From Musa acuminata AAA Group (lineage: Eukaryota; Streptophyta; Magnoliopsida; Zingiberales; Musaceae): a stretch of 64,000 bases of DNA. The notes beneath the pieces are model-generated. The model was given only the letters and a program-made list of their open reading frames with translations, had not been told where the DNA came from and made no database searches. The stretch lies in the NCBI RefSeq assembly GCF_036884655.1, contig NC_088327.1:14682501-14746500 (forward strand). The letters run 5' to 3'. Shown piece by piece: positions 48,520-61,303 of the stretch (its first letter is position 1; every line of letters starts with the position of its first letter). A program made the position numbers and the translations under genes.

Positions 48520-51500
48520 ACGTTAAAAACCTCAAAGATTTGTTCCCGACTATTAGGATATCATAAAGGAAGAAGTAAAAAAACTCTTGCAAGATGGTTT
48601 TATCCTCTACTATCTAAAATGGCTCGCTAATATATTCCTTATCAAAAAGAGTAATGAGAAATATATTCCTTATCAAAAAGAGTAATGAGAAATGGAGGAT
48701 GTATATAGATTACACTGATCTTAATAAATCCTAACGAAAAGATAATTTTCCCGTTTCTTGAATTGATTGACCTGTGGACTCCACCTTCGGACATGAGCTA
48801 TTAATTTTCATGGATCCCTTCTCTAGGTACAACTAGATCAAAAGGCACCAAAGGATCAGAAACATACATCCTTCATCACTAAGGAAAGTCTATACTAATA
48901 TAAGGTCATGCCATTTAGACTTAAGAACGCAAGAGCAATGTATCAAAGGATGATCAATAAAATATTACAATATCAAGTTGAGAAGAACATAGAGATTATT
49001 GGTGAAGAGCTACATTGTCGACATACACTTAGCTGATCTTAGGGAAATGTTTGCCACCTCTAAGAAATTCTGGATGGGTTTAAATCTAACTAAGCGTGCA
49101 TTCAACATAAGTTTAAGAAATTTTCTAAGCTTCATGATTCACCAACTTGAATAGATGCAAACCCATAGAAGGTTTAGGCCATTATCAACATGAAGCCCCT
49201 CGATTCAATTAAGGAGATTTAATAGTTAATAGGCTGAATCACCATGCTTAGTTAATTCCAATCTTGAATAAGTGATTGATGCCTACTATTATCTAAAATC
49301 CTAAAGTACTGGAAGGATTTCTAATGGACTGAGCAGTGTCAAGAAGCATTTGATACACTCAGAAAGATATTTGATGACTCCTCCCTAACTTTTCAATCCT
49401 AACCTAAGGGAAGATTTATATGTATACTTGTCCATATACCTAGTGGTTATAAGCTTTGTATTGATTCGGGAAGAATAGCAAATCCAAAGGCTCATATATT
49501 ACATTAGCCAGATACTCTAGGATGTGAAAACTCGGTATCTCAATTTTGAAAATCTACAACTAGAAAACTTGATCTCTACTTCCAAACTTATTATATCATT
49601 GTCATGACGGATCAATTGATGCATCATATTCTTTCTAAGCCCGATGCCATGGGTGCTAACCATAGGTGTCCTATAAGCCAATCATATAAGTGATGACACG
49701 TATGACATGACACACTATTTTTACTTATTATTATTTATTAATATTTTATCACTTTATCTTACACATTGTATATATTGTGATGTCCATGGATCTGTGTAAT
49801 GAAAATCAGATCATGATAAGATCATAATAATAAGACCGATTTGCCTTTAAATATAGACCCTAAATAATCCCGATCGTAGATTACTTGAGAGGGACATCGA
49901 GATAACCAAATAGACTAGTGTGTTGTATATCTGTCCATATGTTGGAGGCGACTGGTCTCATCGTTGCTCATGTGGGGACATAAGGGATACAATATAGGTG
50001 TTCATTAGAGAATGAATTCACTAATCGATCTGCTCACGGAATGTTGGATGCTTGATGATACCTCATAGTCAGATAACAGTTTCATCGTCCAAGTGGTGTA
50101 TTTGGTCCCTATGCTTAAGACAATAAAGATATTTTGTATGAGTACACTCTTTAATACCAGACTTATAGACCTAGAAGTTTCAAATCTAACACAACTAGTC
50201 ATCAGGAGTGGCAGCTAACCTTACAAGAGCTATTAAGTGTCAATAAAAGATTATTCGCTCTTAGTGTCATGAGAAGAATATTCTATATGTTTTTGCTAAA
50301 AAAAACCTCTAACCAAGGTCATTCAGATTGAGAGAGAGAGAGAGTTCTTCTAGAGAATCTGAATAGAGCGAGACTCGAATAGAAACTATATGGGCATGAC
50401 ATCACTATATACTCCATTTCAACTTTCATATTACCAACAATGAGATAGAACATGAAGCTCTTTTATCATGATTGAAGCTTACTAGGGGCATGAGAAAACA
50501 AAATCTAAAAGTATATAGTGACTCCCAACCAGACATCAGCCAAATTAATAACATATATGAGGCTCATGACTCCACCATAGCATTATACCTTGCAGAGGTA
50601 AGACAAATAATAGTCAACATTTCAACATCTAGCATTGAATAAATCCTAAGAAATGATAACATGGCAGGAAACATTCTTTCTAGACCACGTATTAGGAAAC
50701 ATCCTCTACCATCTAGAGGGATCATCACAAAGGTATTAATTCAAAAAAGAATACATAAGGATTAGGTGGTAAATAATGTCTTAGAGGTCACTTGGATGGA
50801 AAATATTATGAGATGTTTAAAAACTGGGGTTCTTCTTGATGAGCTGAACGAGGTAAGAAAAGTGCATAAGCAACAAGCGTAATACTACATATTGGATGGG
50901 GTGCTCTATAGACGATTCCTATCACATCCCTTGTTGCATTGTCTCCATTTTGCTGAAGCTGCCCACGTTATCCAAAATCCATGAGAGGATTGTGGGGAGC
51001 ACATTGGCATAAAGACATTGGCATTCGAGATTCTATAACAAGGTTATTGTTAGTCAACCCTCAAGCATGATGTCGAGGAGTACATCAGATGTTGCGATAT
51101 GTGTCAGCATAAAGCCCGAGTCCAAAGGCTACCTACTATAGAGTTGACTCTGATCGATGTAGCTTGGCCTTTTTACACAGTGAGGGTTATACATTCCTAA
51201 ACCTTTCCCACCAACTATAGGGCAAAGAAAATATCTAATGGTTAGGGTAGATTACTTCACTAAATGGGTCAAAGTCAAGTCGTTAGCATCGTTTACGAAA
51301 AAAAAAAAGGCTAAAGGGTTCATTCGGAAGAGTATCATATCTCAATTTAGAGTATCACAAGTATTGATCTCTAATAATGGAATATAATCTAACAATGCTA
51401 AATTCAAAGAATTTTATGATTCCTTCGTAATTTACCTTAGATTCAACTAAATGGCTAATTTATAGGCTAATAATCAAGTTGAGATAACCAAGCCGCACTA

Positions 51501-51866
51501 GATGGACTAAAGAAGAGAGTTTTAAAAGCATATTATGAGAGTTACCGAACTACACTGAAAGCTTCCATTAGGGAATCACCTTTTGGCTTAGCATATGGAA
51601 CCAAAGTGGTGCTCTTGATCAAGCTAGCATTATCGATTACTTAGACTCAATGCTTTGTCGAGGAAGAATTAGAGGTTGGACTTAAAGCAAATCTAGATCT
51701 AATTAATGAAGTCAGAGCTCAAGCACACCTTAGAACCTAGCCTACTAAATGGTGGTTACTAAAACCTTCAATACCAAAGTTTATCCTCATTAGTTGAAGG
51801 AGGAGGATTTAGTTCAATAGATAACCAAAGTTAATAGCCCAGCTCAAATCAAAAGTAAGCTAATGT
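48520..51866 (+). pseudogene. Decayed Gypsy pol (RT, RNase H, integrase) split by LTR G3
   Basis: RT traces start at about 48580. Clear pieces are HELLIFMDPFSRYN (48800), KSYIVDIHLADLREMFAT in the palm/connection (near 49005) and KKFWMGLNLTKRAF (49055). RNase H traces resume at about 50410 after the LTR. Integrase is recognisable by QRKYLMVRVDYFTKWVK (about 51222-51275) and ESPFGLAYGTKVV (about 51575). Many stops and shifts: an old copy. A 31-bp tandem duplication lies at 48630-48692. The right end is cut by a SIRE-like LTR at 51868. Confidence 0.75.
49650..50403 (+). mobile_element. Truncated Gypsy-type LTR G3 inserted in the decayed pol
   Basis: Starts GGGTGCTAACCATAGGTGTCC and follows the G1 LTR (27330 onward) for about 750 bp, ending near ATATGGGCATGACATCAC, where G1 continues. 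RNase H sequence resumes right after it, so it was inserted in or recombined into the older pol. Confidence 0.65.
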
Positions 51867-51867
51867 A

Positions 51868-52530
51868 TGTTGAATCTCGGATTTTGATGATAAAACTAAT
51901 TGATGAGTTCATTAGACTAAATATATTTTGAGATAAGTGATATAAAAGATACTTGGATCATAGACTTGGAATATCGAAGGGTCAACTATTGAGCAGGAGA
52001 GTCAGACATTGCACTAAAAATTATCATGTCAAAAATTAGATGTCAAGTTGAAGGATTAGTCGATGTGCTAAAGGTCGAACTTCGTACTATAAGTTCGGGC
52101 ATCATGCCGAAAGAATTAGATATTGCATCGAAAAATTAAATATCTTGGGAAAGTTGATATGCCGATGGAATGGGTGATATACCGAAAGAAAGGGTGATGT
52201 GCTGAAGTTTCGGACGAAGTGCTAGAAGATCGGACGATAATTCGGAAGAGCATACAATGTACCAAAAGCTTCATAAATGTACCAGATATATAGTTGCTAA
52301 AGATCGAACTTCGTACTATAGGTTCGGGCATCATGCCGAAAGAATTAGATATTGCATCGAAAAATTAAATATCTTGGAAAAGTTGATATGCTGATGGAAT
52401 GGGTGATATACCGAAAGAAAGGGTGATGTGCTGAAATTTCGGACGAAGTGCTAGAAGATCGGACGATAATTCGGAAGAGTATACAATGTACCAAAAGCTT
52501 CATAAATGTATCGGATATATAGTTGATTAT
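51868..52530 (+). repeat. SIRE-like LTR fragment F with internal tandem duplication
   Basis: Starts TGTTGAATCTCGGATTTTG, the 5' terminus of this LTR family. The segment 52071-52528 consists of two 229-bp units that are nearly identical (each holding GAACTTCGTACTATA, ATCATGCCGAAAG and CGGACGAAGTGCTAG). Confidence 0.75.
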
Positions 52531-52999
52531 TAAAGTCTTAATCAAAGTTATTTTGCATCATTTTTGAGTTGGCATTGGGCCGATACTATGCCAACTTATT
52601 AAGGAAAAAAGGGGTTGGCTAACCTAGTCATTCTTCCTAAATCTCAATACTTTCATGTGTGACTAAGCTAAGAGGAGGGTTGGATAGTGGGGTCGAATCC
52701 ACCGCAACCTCTAAGGTAGCTACCTAGTATTTGGACGGGACCCTTCAACAACTCCTTCGACTATCATCGTCATCCTCCACCGACTTCTTCAATGACTTGA
52801 CCTCCCTTAGATTTGCTACCATCGTTCCCTCCAGTTCGTTGATTCGACCCGTGCCATCCTCTGATACTAAATGAGAGTTAACATAATATACTCATTAGGC
52901 CCATATAAGTCAATCATACATATTGTCCACTTCCGATGTGGGACTAATGAGATGTTACAATATCCCCAACTCAATTAACCTTTAGAATAAAAGATAATA
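52531..52999. other. Unresolved, probably LTR-derived
   Basis: Mixed-composition sequence containing TCCGATGTGGGACTAATGAG (about 52930), which I have seen in plant LTR 3' parts, but I could not define borders or assign a family. Confidence 0.3.
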
Positions 53000-55235
53000 T
53001 ACTGAAAAATATCATGATTAGCTAGTTCTTATCGCAAACACTGCACACTGGAAGAGCCCGGTACGATCTCTTTATCATAGCCAAAGTGGAGCACCCACTA
53101 CACCATTAGATTGCACACTAGATTCGCTGACTACTTAGTGCCTTGAAAGCGATTAATCTTCACACAACCTGCAACTAAATTAAAGAGATGAGACAAAGAA
53201 GATCTCTCAAGCACTGGTTTCGTTAGGAACCCACCTCTCATTATCTCCCCATAATGCGCACAACCTCGATGTGCTTTCCCTAGAAGAGCGACTCATATCA
53301 GCTCAAAATGTGGAAGAAGGTCATGTGCTTGTCCACAGCATCAGTGGCTTTACCAAAAGGATTCTTTCCACAAGCTCCGGGCGCATTTACTGGGCTTTCT
53401 GTTGCTATAGATATGTTATTTAAGTCTCATGCTTTTATACATATTTTATTTAAGTCTCATGCGTATCTTTGGTCTTGTGCATTTGCATGGCTCCTTTTTC
53501 TAACATAGTGAGGCAAATGTTACGTGGAAAGCCTGCTTTAGTGCTGGTTTCAGTGTTGTATCTATCTGTTGTCAAGGGGATGGCAGATCGATCCACAATG
53601 GCCAATGATTGAGCTGTTTATGTCATCATACTGTTGATTGACGTTTAATTCACCATCTGACAGCAAACTAGGGTTGCAACTGTGAAGAGGCTTTATAACC
53701 CAATTAGGGTTTTGGTTAAATGCACCTATATGTTTGTCTTTTTTTTCTTTGTTCAAGCAAAGTTAACTTGACATTTAACTTTCAATCTTTTAAGAGCTTG
53801 TAGATTGATATTTTTACCTCATTGTTCTAAGCTAAAATTCTGGTGCATGTTAGCCTTGGACAAGTTGAACACCATCATTCGATATGTATATATATATATA
53901 TATATATTGGATATCATACTTGTAAGATACCTTTTAGATATGTTGCTTCATAATTACTGAGAATATTTTATAGTGTATATTAAGCATGAGAATGTGATAA
54001 ACAGAATTGAAACAATTATTTTACTTAATCTGTCATAAGTTTTTACTGTTTTCTTTACATTGTAGAACTACTTTAAGGATGCTAGTTAATTATTTAATGC
54101 CATATAATGGATAAGTACATACTCTAAGACTAAAGTTTAGCATTTATAATATTGCACACGAAATTATATATCTGATCAGTATCTGCAACACAAGATTATA
54201 AGATTTGGCACATCATATTGTAATGGCCTCGTGTCCATATCTCTGCTAGGATAATTGTTCTTGGACATAATGATCTACACATGTAAAAGTATTCTTGCAA
54301 CACACCAAGATTAGGAGCTAAAAATGCTACACGTGTGAAATAGTTCATGCCAATAAACAATACATCAAAGTGGAATAAGCATTAAGACAGGCAAAAGGTT
54401 GCTGAAAAATAAAGCGAGAACATTTCTGGAGAAGCTAAGAGGGTTTAGCTTTTGTCTTGATAAACAGTATAGGAATTGGGATGATAAGATGGTGAAAAGA
54501 GGCTTCTTGCATATGCGAGATATTGTCACAATAATATATATTGATTTATTAATTTCGGTAAGTTTGAATCATGAATTGAAAATATTTAAACACTTAAGTT
54601 AGTGTTAGTAGACTCATCTATTCTCTAAAACTCCATTTAGATCTTCTCACGCTCTCATATCTTTCGATGTAACATTAAATCATAAAATTATTTTCACTTT
54701 CACATCTCTCGTCCTCATCATGAAGGTGATGATTTTACGCCTTGACATTACCTTCTAATTTAACTCATTAATTTTATTGAATTGAAATTACTTATCCAAA
54801 ATACTTAAACCTAAGTTAAGATGATAAAATACTTATCTATCATCATAAGTCATTTGACTTTTTATCCAATTTTGGTAAAGATTAAATCTATAAGCAATGA
54901 AGTCGTAGAGAATACAAGGATTTTAACTTTATTGTTTGCGGTGCATATGAAGGCATCTGAAATATGGAATCAGTGTTCTCAGTGTTGGGAATAGCACAAG
55001 AAACACTTTGTTAATGTTGGGGATCAGAGCGCCATCATATAATTATCATGATTTAAGATGATCGGGAGAGCTTCGGATTCTTACATCAAAGTTATGGACC
55101 TAAATTTTCATAGAGAATTCATCTTATATATATTTTACTTTCTTGTTAGATTATAGTAAACTTTGAACATATAATATATTTATATTACACTTTGGGCTTG
55201 AGCCTTTATGGGATTATTAAAGGGTATATCATGCA
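53000..55235. repeat. HKT copy 3 upstream block, paralogous to 16390-18330
   Basis: See the matching block at 16390. It was carried along with an HKT duplication and shows that the array arose from segments larger than the gene. An (AT)n tract lies at 53884-53907. No gene supported. Confidence 0.6.
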
Positions 55236-55671
55236 CATAGTAAAATATATTAGAGTGGACATATGTCTCATCTCATGAATCTTTAATTTTTTTTTTAAAG
55301 TTATTTGACATTTATATAAGGGTGGACACTTATTACCATCCTATCGATTTATACCCATCATTTTTCTAAAAGGAACTATGTGTGGTAATAATCTAAGGAT
55401 AAATACTTATCTTCATCTTATGAATCCCTATCCACTGTGTTATAGAATAGGGGCATGTGACACTCATCAAAGGAACATTTATACTTATAAAGGCATTGTA
55501 AACTTCATATTTTAAAATTAATAAATGAATGAATAAATAGTTGGGAGCTTACAGTAACAAAACACGTAATGTGAGATATCTAAGTGAGGAACAAGTCGAG
55601 GAATATGATATATTAACTGATATATTAACTCAAATATGATTGATTTAATCCTTTAATTATATTTTGTCTAC

Positions 55672-55723
<52 letters not shown>

Positions 55724-56007
55724 TCCTTCCACCCAAAGTGAGTTTTCTCACCTCATTTACTTTTCTTAATATAGTTATTTTATATTTATTTAGATTTATT
55801 AAATATTATTTAAATTAATCAAAAAATTAATTAAATTATGATTGAAAATATGAGTTAACATCCTCACATGTCTTTTCCAAACGTTTTGATTTCATCACCT
55901 CTCACTATACCTTTGCTTTTTATTTTTAATTATCCCACCCTGCACCACTCACCCCTATTTTAGCTAATCTAGCATTTTGGTGCCTGCAAATGCAGTTTGT
56001 CAGCTAG

Positions 56008-56048
<41 letters not shown>

Positions 56049-56193
56049 GAATTCTTATATTGGTAGAAGAAGTTGTTTCCGAATGTGCGCAGGAAGATGG
56101 CAAACTAAATTTGCACCTGTGCCGTGTATATATATGTATATCTCCCCACCCACCCTAATAGCTGCATCCAAACTACTGCCTTCAGGGACCGCC
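55236..56193 (+). promoter_or_regulatory. HKT copy 3 upstream region (duplicated block)
   Basis: Near-identical to 43551-44480, with (AT)n tracts at 55676-55720 and 56010-56045 that differ in length from copy 2. Copy 3 has the extra second tract about 150 bp before its ATG, in place of part of the sequence present in copy 2 (a segment with AGTACTATCAAGTTCAATGC is missing). Confidence 0.55.
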
Positions 56194-57329
56194 ATGGCTG
56201 TCACGGCCATTACTTCCCATACGAAAAGCTTCATCCATAAACTCTCACGTTCCACTGAATCTATTCCCACCCTCGTCGCCTCTCTCTATCGATTTCTACT
56301 TTTTCAGGCTAACCCATTCTGGATCCAGTCCTGCTACTTCTTCTCTTTGTCTATGGCTGGTTTCTTACTTCTAAAGATACTGCCTCTGAGAGACGTGACG
56401 AGTAAGCCTACCAACGTCGACCTGCTCTTCATGTCGGTGTCAGCTAACACTGTCTCAAGCATGGATGCCATGGAGATGGAGGTGTTCTCCAACTACCAGC
56501 TCGGAGTTCTAACTCTTCTAATGGTGACCGGAGGAGAGGTTTTCGTTTCCCTGCTTGGTCTCCACTTCGCAAAGATCAAGTCCCAGAAGAAGGATTCTTC
56601 ACTCGATGCATCTGGCATGGAACTCGCGACTCTCTCCGATGAAGCTGAGCTTGGACACCAGAAACCCGACCTGATGCCTCCCGACATGACAGTACTGGAC
56701 ATGAAATCTAGCTCTAGAAAGCACCTGTTCTTTGTGGTGTTCGGCTATCTCATAGTAGCTCACGTGGTTGGTTTCTTGCTCATCCTTGTTTACCTGCGAC
56801 TTGTCCCAGATGCCGGATCTGTGCTTGACCGAAAGGGTATCAATGCGTCCATGTTTTCCATATTTACGACGGTCTCTACCTTCGCCAACTGCGGCTTCGT
56901 GCTCACCAATGAGAATATGGTGGTGTTTAGGACTTGTTCTGGCCTCCTACTGATAGTTTTAGTGCAAGTACTCGTCGGAAACACGATGTACGCCTCGAGC
57001 TTGAGGGCAGTCATCTGGCTCTTGAAGAAGCTCACCAAGCGGCAAGAGTACGATTACCTGCTAAATAACTATGGGGAGATGGGTTATGATCACTTGCTTC
57101 CTGGCCCTCATGCATTGTACTTGGCAATCACCGTGGCGGGGCTTGTGCTGCTACAGCTCATACTGTTCTGCTGCATGGAGTGGACGTCCGACAGCATAAC
57201 TGGGCTGAGCACGTATCAGAAGATCGTCGGTGCCATGTTCCTGTCAGTGAACTCACGCTACGCTGGAGAATCCATTGTTGACCTCTCAGCTATCTCTCCG
57301 GCCATCCTGGTGCTGTTTGTCGTGATGAT
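56194..57329 (+). pseudogene. HKT1: HKT copy 3, exon 1 only within the window
   Basis: ATG at 56194, 378 codons plus two bases, ending AT before the donor GTTAGT, exactly as copy 2. It keeps the conserved residues that copy 2 has changed: Ala84 (SVSANTVSS), Gly113 (MVTGGEVF) and Asp363 (ESIVDLS), as well as Ser89 and the filter glycines of pores 2 and 3. Exons 2 and 3 are not found from here to the window end (6.7 kb of transposon). They may lie farther right or be lost. If spliced over a very long intron it could be functional. Otherwise the read-through product ends HLFFFS after three of four pore loops. Confidence 0.8.
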
Positions 57330-57594
57330 GTTAGTACACCTTTTTTTTTTTTCTTAGATTATAAATTTTTTTAATTGGATAAGATATATAATAGATTGAA
57401 TTAGATTTTGACTATAGTTTATAAATCAATAAAAAGAAAGTTTAATTATGATAGGATTCTTTTGAAGACTTAACATAAAAGAATATCTTAATTATTTGTC
57501 CTAGACCATCTAATTTCGTCTATAAATTGATAGGATCTCTTAGCGACTTAATATGTGACGTGACAACATACAAAAGAGAGATTATAGATCTTCT

Positions 57595-57954
57595 TTTTGA
57601 TGTTGATAAGAAGAGGAGATGGAGTTATCAAACAGAAGAAGAGTAGGACAAGTTTCAATCTTCAATATTTCTTTCAAGAAAATTCTTTACAATTTCAGAA
57701 ACTCTCTATCTTTCATAACCCAACATCTGGGGTTTATATAGTCCCCAAAGATATATTACATTAATTGTATTCAAGATGAATCATTTTCTTTCAAGAAATC
57801 CTTTCAAGAACCAATAACCAATTTGACTTATCTTTCTATAGACTTTTAATCCATTTTTTCTTTTTGATGTAATGAATCTCCCTCTTAATGCAATGAACAT
57901 TTCTTTTGATAAAATGAACCTCTTTATAACACTTGAACAAGTTTAATTCCAACA
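57595..57954 (-). repeat. 3' LTR of the short Copia
   Basis: Plus strand starts TTTTGATGTTGATAAG and ends TTTAATTCCAACA. The first base pair of the terminal TG has decayed relative to the other LTR. Confidence 0.9.
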
Positions 57955-57969
57955 TTCTCTCCTCTTAAA

Positions 57970-58330
57970 CTTGTTCCATCTAACATGCTAAGTTTCTTTC
58001 GAAGTTGTTGAATATGTACTTCTTCTTCAATAACTCCATTAAGAAATACTGATTTGACATCTATTTGTAAAATTTTTCATTTCATTTGAGCTGCTATAGA
58101 GATAAGTAATCTTACTATCTCCAATCGAGCAATTGGCGCAAATACTTCTTCATAATCAATCTCATATTGTTGTTTATATCCCTTTGCAACCAATTTGGCC
58201 TTGTATTTCTCCACCTCTCCTTTTGCATTTCTTTTTGTTTTGAAGATCCACTTAACACCGATAGCTTGGTGGTCTTCTGGAAGTGTAGTAAGCTCCCATG
58301 TATTATTTTTGTTAATGGTATGAATCTCTT
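57970..58330 (-). pseudogene. Remnant RT N-terminus of the short Copia
   Basis: Minus-strand pieces in shifted frames match the Copia RT start ([18 protein letters not shown] and [18 protein letters not shown] positions at about 58120-58250), followed by DVKSVFLNG near 58060. No YVDD-type catalytic motif or RNase H follows before the LTR. Confidence 0.75.
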
Positions 58331-58463
58331 CATTTATAGCTTGTCGTCATTTTTCATCTCTATAAGCTTCTTCGAAGGTTAATGGATCATATCATACAAA
58401 AAGATAAAATAAAGAAAGTTCATCATTGTTAGTATCAATCCTTGGAGTCATATCATATAGCTC

Positions 58464-59102
58464 CTAAATTGGTATTGTCCTTCTTATAATTGGACTTCTT
58501 GAATCATCTGACCTAACTGATCTAAGTGATGATTCTAGCAAAGTCACTTCGGTGCTTGCTTGTATTATATCATCTTCTTCTGAAGCTACAGCTTTCTTAT
58601 GCTGCTCATCACTTTTCCAGTTCCAAATCTGTTGTTCATTAAACTCAATATCTTTTGATATCATAACTTTATTCGTAATAGGATTGTAGAGTTTGTAACC
58701 ACTAGAATTCTCCGGATAACCTAGCAAAATGCATTTCTGACTTTTATCCTTCAATTTTGTTCTTTTCTCTTCTGGTATCTTGACAAATGCAATACTTCCA
58801 AAAATCCTCAAATGATCAACTCTTGGTTTTTGTAAGCTCCATGCTTCTTCTGGTGTAACGTTATCAATTCGCTTTGTCGGAAACCTGTTAAGCAAATAAA
58901 CTACACAAGCAATAGTATCACCCCAAAATTCTTTCGGAATTTTTCTTTCCTTTAACTTGCATCGAACAATATTAAGGATAATCCTTTTTTTTTTTTTTTT
59001 CTGAGACACCATTTTGTTGAGGTGTGTATGGCATGGTGAATTGATATAGAATTCCATTATTTCTATAAAAACTTTTAAATTCATTTGATATATATTCACC
59101 AC
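58464..59102 (-). pseudogene. Integrase C-terminal part of the short Copia
   Basis: An open frame of 212 residues: KERKIPKEFWGDTIACVVYL, then PEEAWSLQKPRVDHLRIFG and FVKIPEEKRTKLKDKSQKC, the conserved tail of Copia integrases. A poly-A expansion (58986-59000) breaks the frame near the catalytic Glu region. Upstream pieces of the core lie in other frames to about 59450. Confidence 0.85.
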
Positions 59103-59490
59103 CCCTATATGTTCTTAAACATTTAATCTTACAACAACTTTATCTTTCAACCAAATTCTTAAATTCTTTGAATTTGCTTAAAACTTCTTTCTTTTCTTTT
59201 AACATATAAACCCAAGTTTTTCCACTATGATCATCAGTGAAGGTAAGAAAATACCTGCTTCCTCCAAGTGATACTGGATTGATAGGGCCACAAACATCCC
59301 ATTGTACTAGATTAAGTCAATTCCATGCTCTTTTTGTCCTTGTCACTTTAAAAAGCTTTCTTTCTTGCTTACCCACGACACATACTTCACACAATTTTGT
59401 TTGACGATCAATTTTTAGCATTCCTGTCACCATATTATACTTCTCTAGAAGTTTCAAAGCCTCAAAATTTAAGTGAGCATATCGAAGATG

Positions 59491-60275
59491 CTAAAGTGTA
59501 GAAATATCCTCAATATCAGCTTTAAAATAATTTGATTGATCAAAAATACTTAAATGCAGAGGAAACATTCTATTCTTTGCCATTTTCACATATGATATCA
59601 ATGTTTTATTCTTGTCACAAATTGAGAGAGTCATATCTTTCATCTCAATTTCATAACCTTTTTCAAGTAATTGTTCCAAGCTTAAAATATTATTTTTTAT
59701 ATCAGGAACATAATAAACATCTGAAATTCATAATTCCTTGCCATTATTAAGTTCAAGGAGAATTTTACTTTTGCCTCTTACTGGCCTTTGAGATAAATCA
59801 CCAAATGTAATGTTTCCGGAATAACTTTTATCCATTTCTGAAAATAACTCTTTGATGCCACACATGTGATTTGAAGCTCCTGTATCCAGATACTATGCCA
59901 TAGATTGATCCTCTTTCAAATTATCATAACTCATTAGCAAAACTTAATTTTTATTTTTTTCTTCCTCAATAAAATTTGCCTTATCACCTTGATTATTAGG
60001 ATTATAATAACATTCATAAGAGTAATGTCCATACCTTTTGCAAGCATAGCATTGTATTTCAAACCTTTTAGAATTTCTACCACGTCCACAGCCTCGGCCA
60101 TGTCCTCGACCATAACCTCGACCTCTTTGGCTAGAATTTTCTCTAGCATCTTTATTATTTGGAGATTCTTGATTGGTATGATTTCTGCCTCCTCTTCCTC
60201 TTTGTCCTCGTCCTCTTCCTCTTTGAGAATTTGATTCTCCTTTATTTTCAAGAGCAAACTTAGCTTGTAGTGCTT
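59491..60275 (-). pseudogene. Zinc knuckle, protease and pre-integrase region of the short Copia
   Basis: The minus strand reads CYACKRYGHYSYEC (a CX2CX4HX4C zinc knuckle, about 60012-60055), then a protease with ASNHMCGIKELF near 59870, and the pre-integrase tail LLEKGYEIEMKDMTLSICD in 59679-59491. Several frames are used. Confidence 0.8.
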
Positions 60276-60917
60276 ACTCCATAGTTTTGTCTTCTACTCT
60301 TTTTGTAATCCTTTGTTTATGAACTTGAAGGGAACCCATAAGTTCTTCTAAAGACATTTTTTCTAAATCATTAGATTCTTCAATCGCAACAGTAATAAAA
60401 TCAAATTTTGGATCTAGAGATCTTAATATTTTTTCTATTACTCTCTGATCATTTACTTGTTCACCATTTCGTCTCATTTGATGAACAATAGAAATGATTT
60501 TTAAGAAGTAATCAGAAATAATTTCAAAAGTACCTTGTTGTAATTTTTCAAACTCGGCTCGTAAAACTTGTAGACGAAGTTTCTTTACCTTATCAACACC
60601 ATCGAATGCTTTTTGAAGCATTTTCTAAGCTTCCTTTAAAGTATTTGCTAGACCGATAATCTCGAACATTGTATCATCAAGCCCTTGGTAGATCGTGAAC
60701 AAAGCTTTTTTCTCCTTCTTCCTTCTTTCTTTGAGTTGTTTCCTTCTGCATTCATTGCTCCTTCTTCTGTTGGACTTGGTTCAATAAATCCATCTTCTAC
60801 AAACTCCCATACATCTTGGGAGCCTAGAAGAACCTTTATTTGGATGCACCATATGTCATAATTTTCTTTTATCAATCTAGGGATTTGGAGTTGGATGACA
60901 CTTGTGGAAGAGGCCAT
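60274..60917 (-). pseudogene. Gag (UBN2-type) of the short Copia
   Basis: Starts MASSTSVIQLQIPRLIKENY at 60917 and continues after a frameshift with LQQGTFEIISDYFLKIISIV and LRSLDPKFDFITVAIEES (60621-60274), the UBN2 gag family of plant Copia elements. Confidence 0.9.
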
Positions 60918-60943
60918 AGCTTAACCTATACTCTGATACCAAA

Positions 60944-61303
60944 TGTTGATGTTGATAGGAAGAGGGGATAGAGTTATCAAATAGAAGAAGAGTAGGACAA
61001 GCTTCAATCTTCAATATTTCTCTCAAGAAAACTCTTTACAATTTCAGAAACTCTTTATCTTTCATGACCCAACATATGGGGTTTATATAGTCCCAAAAGA
61101 TATATTACATTAATTGTATTCAAGATGAATCATTCTCTTTCAAGAAACCCTATCAAGAACCAATAACCAATTTGACTTATCCTTCTATAGACTTTTAATC
61201 CATTTTTTCTTATTGATGTAATGAATCTCCCTCTTGATGTAATGAACATTTCTTTTGATGAAATGAACCTCTTTATGACACTTGAACAAGTTTAATTCCA
61301 ACA
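60944..61303 (-). repeat. 5' LTR of the short Copia
   Basis: Plus strand starts TGTTGATGTTGATAGG and ends TTTAATTCCAACA. TG...CA termini are intact. Confidence 0.9.

Noticed and set aside
52071..52528. Possible CRISPR-like or phage-style direct repeats
   Set aside because: Only two long near-identical units with no spacers, in a plant LTR. No prokaryotic signatures anywhere in the window.
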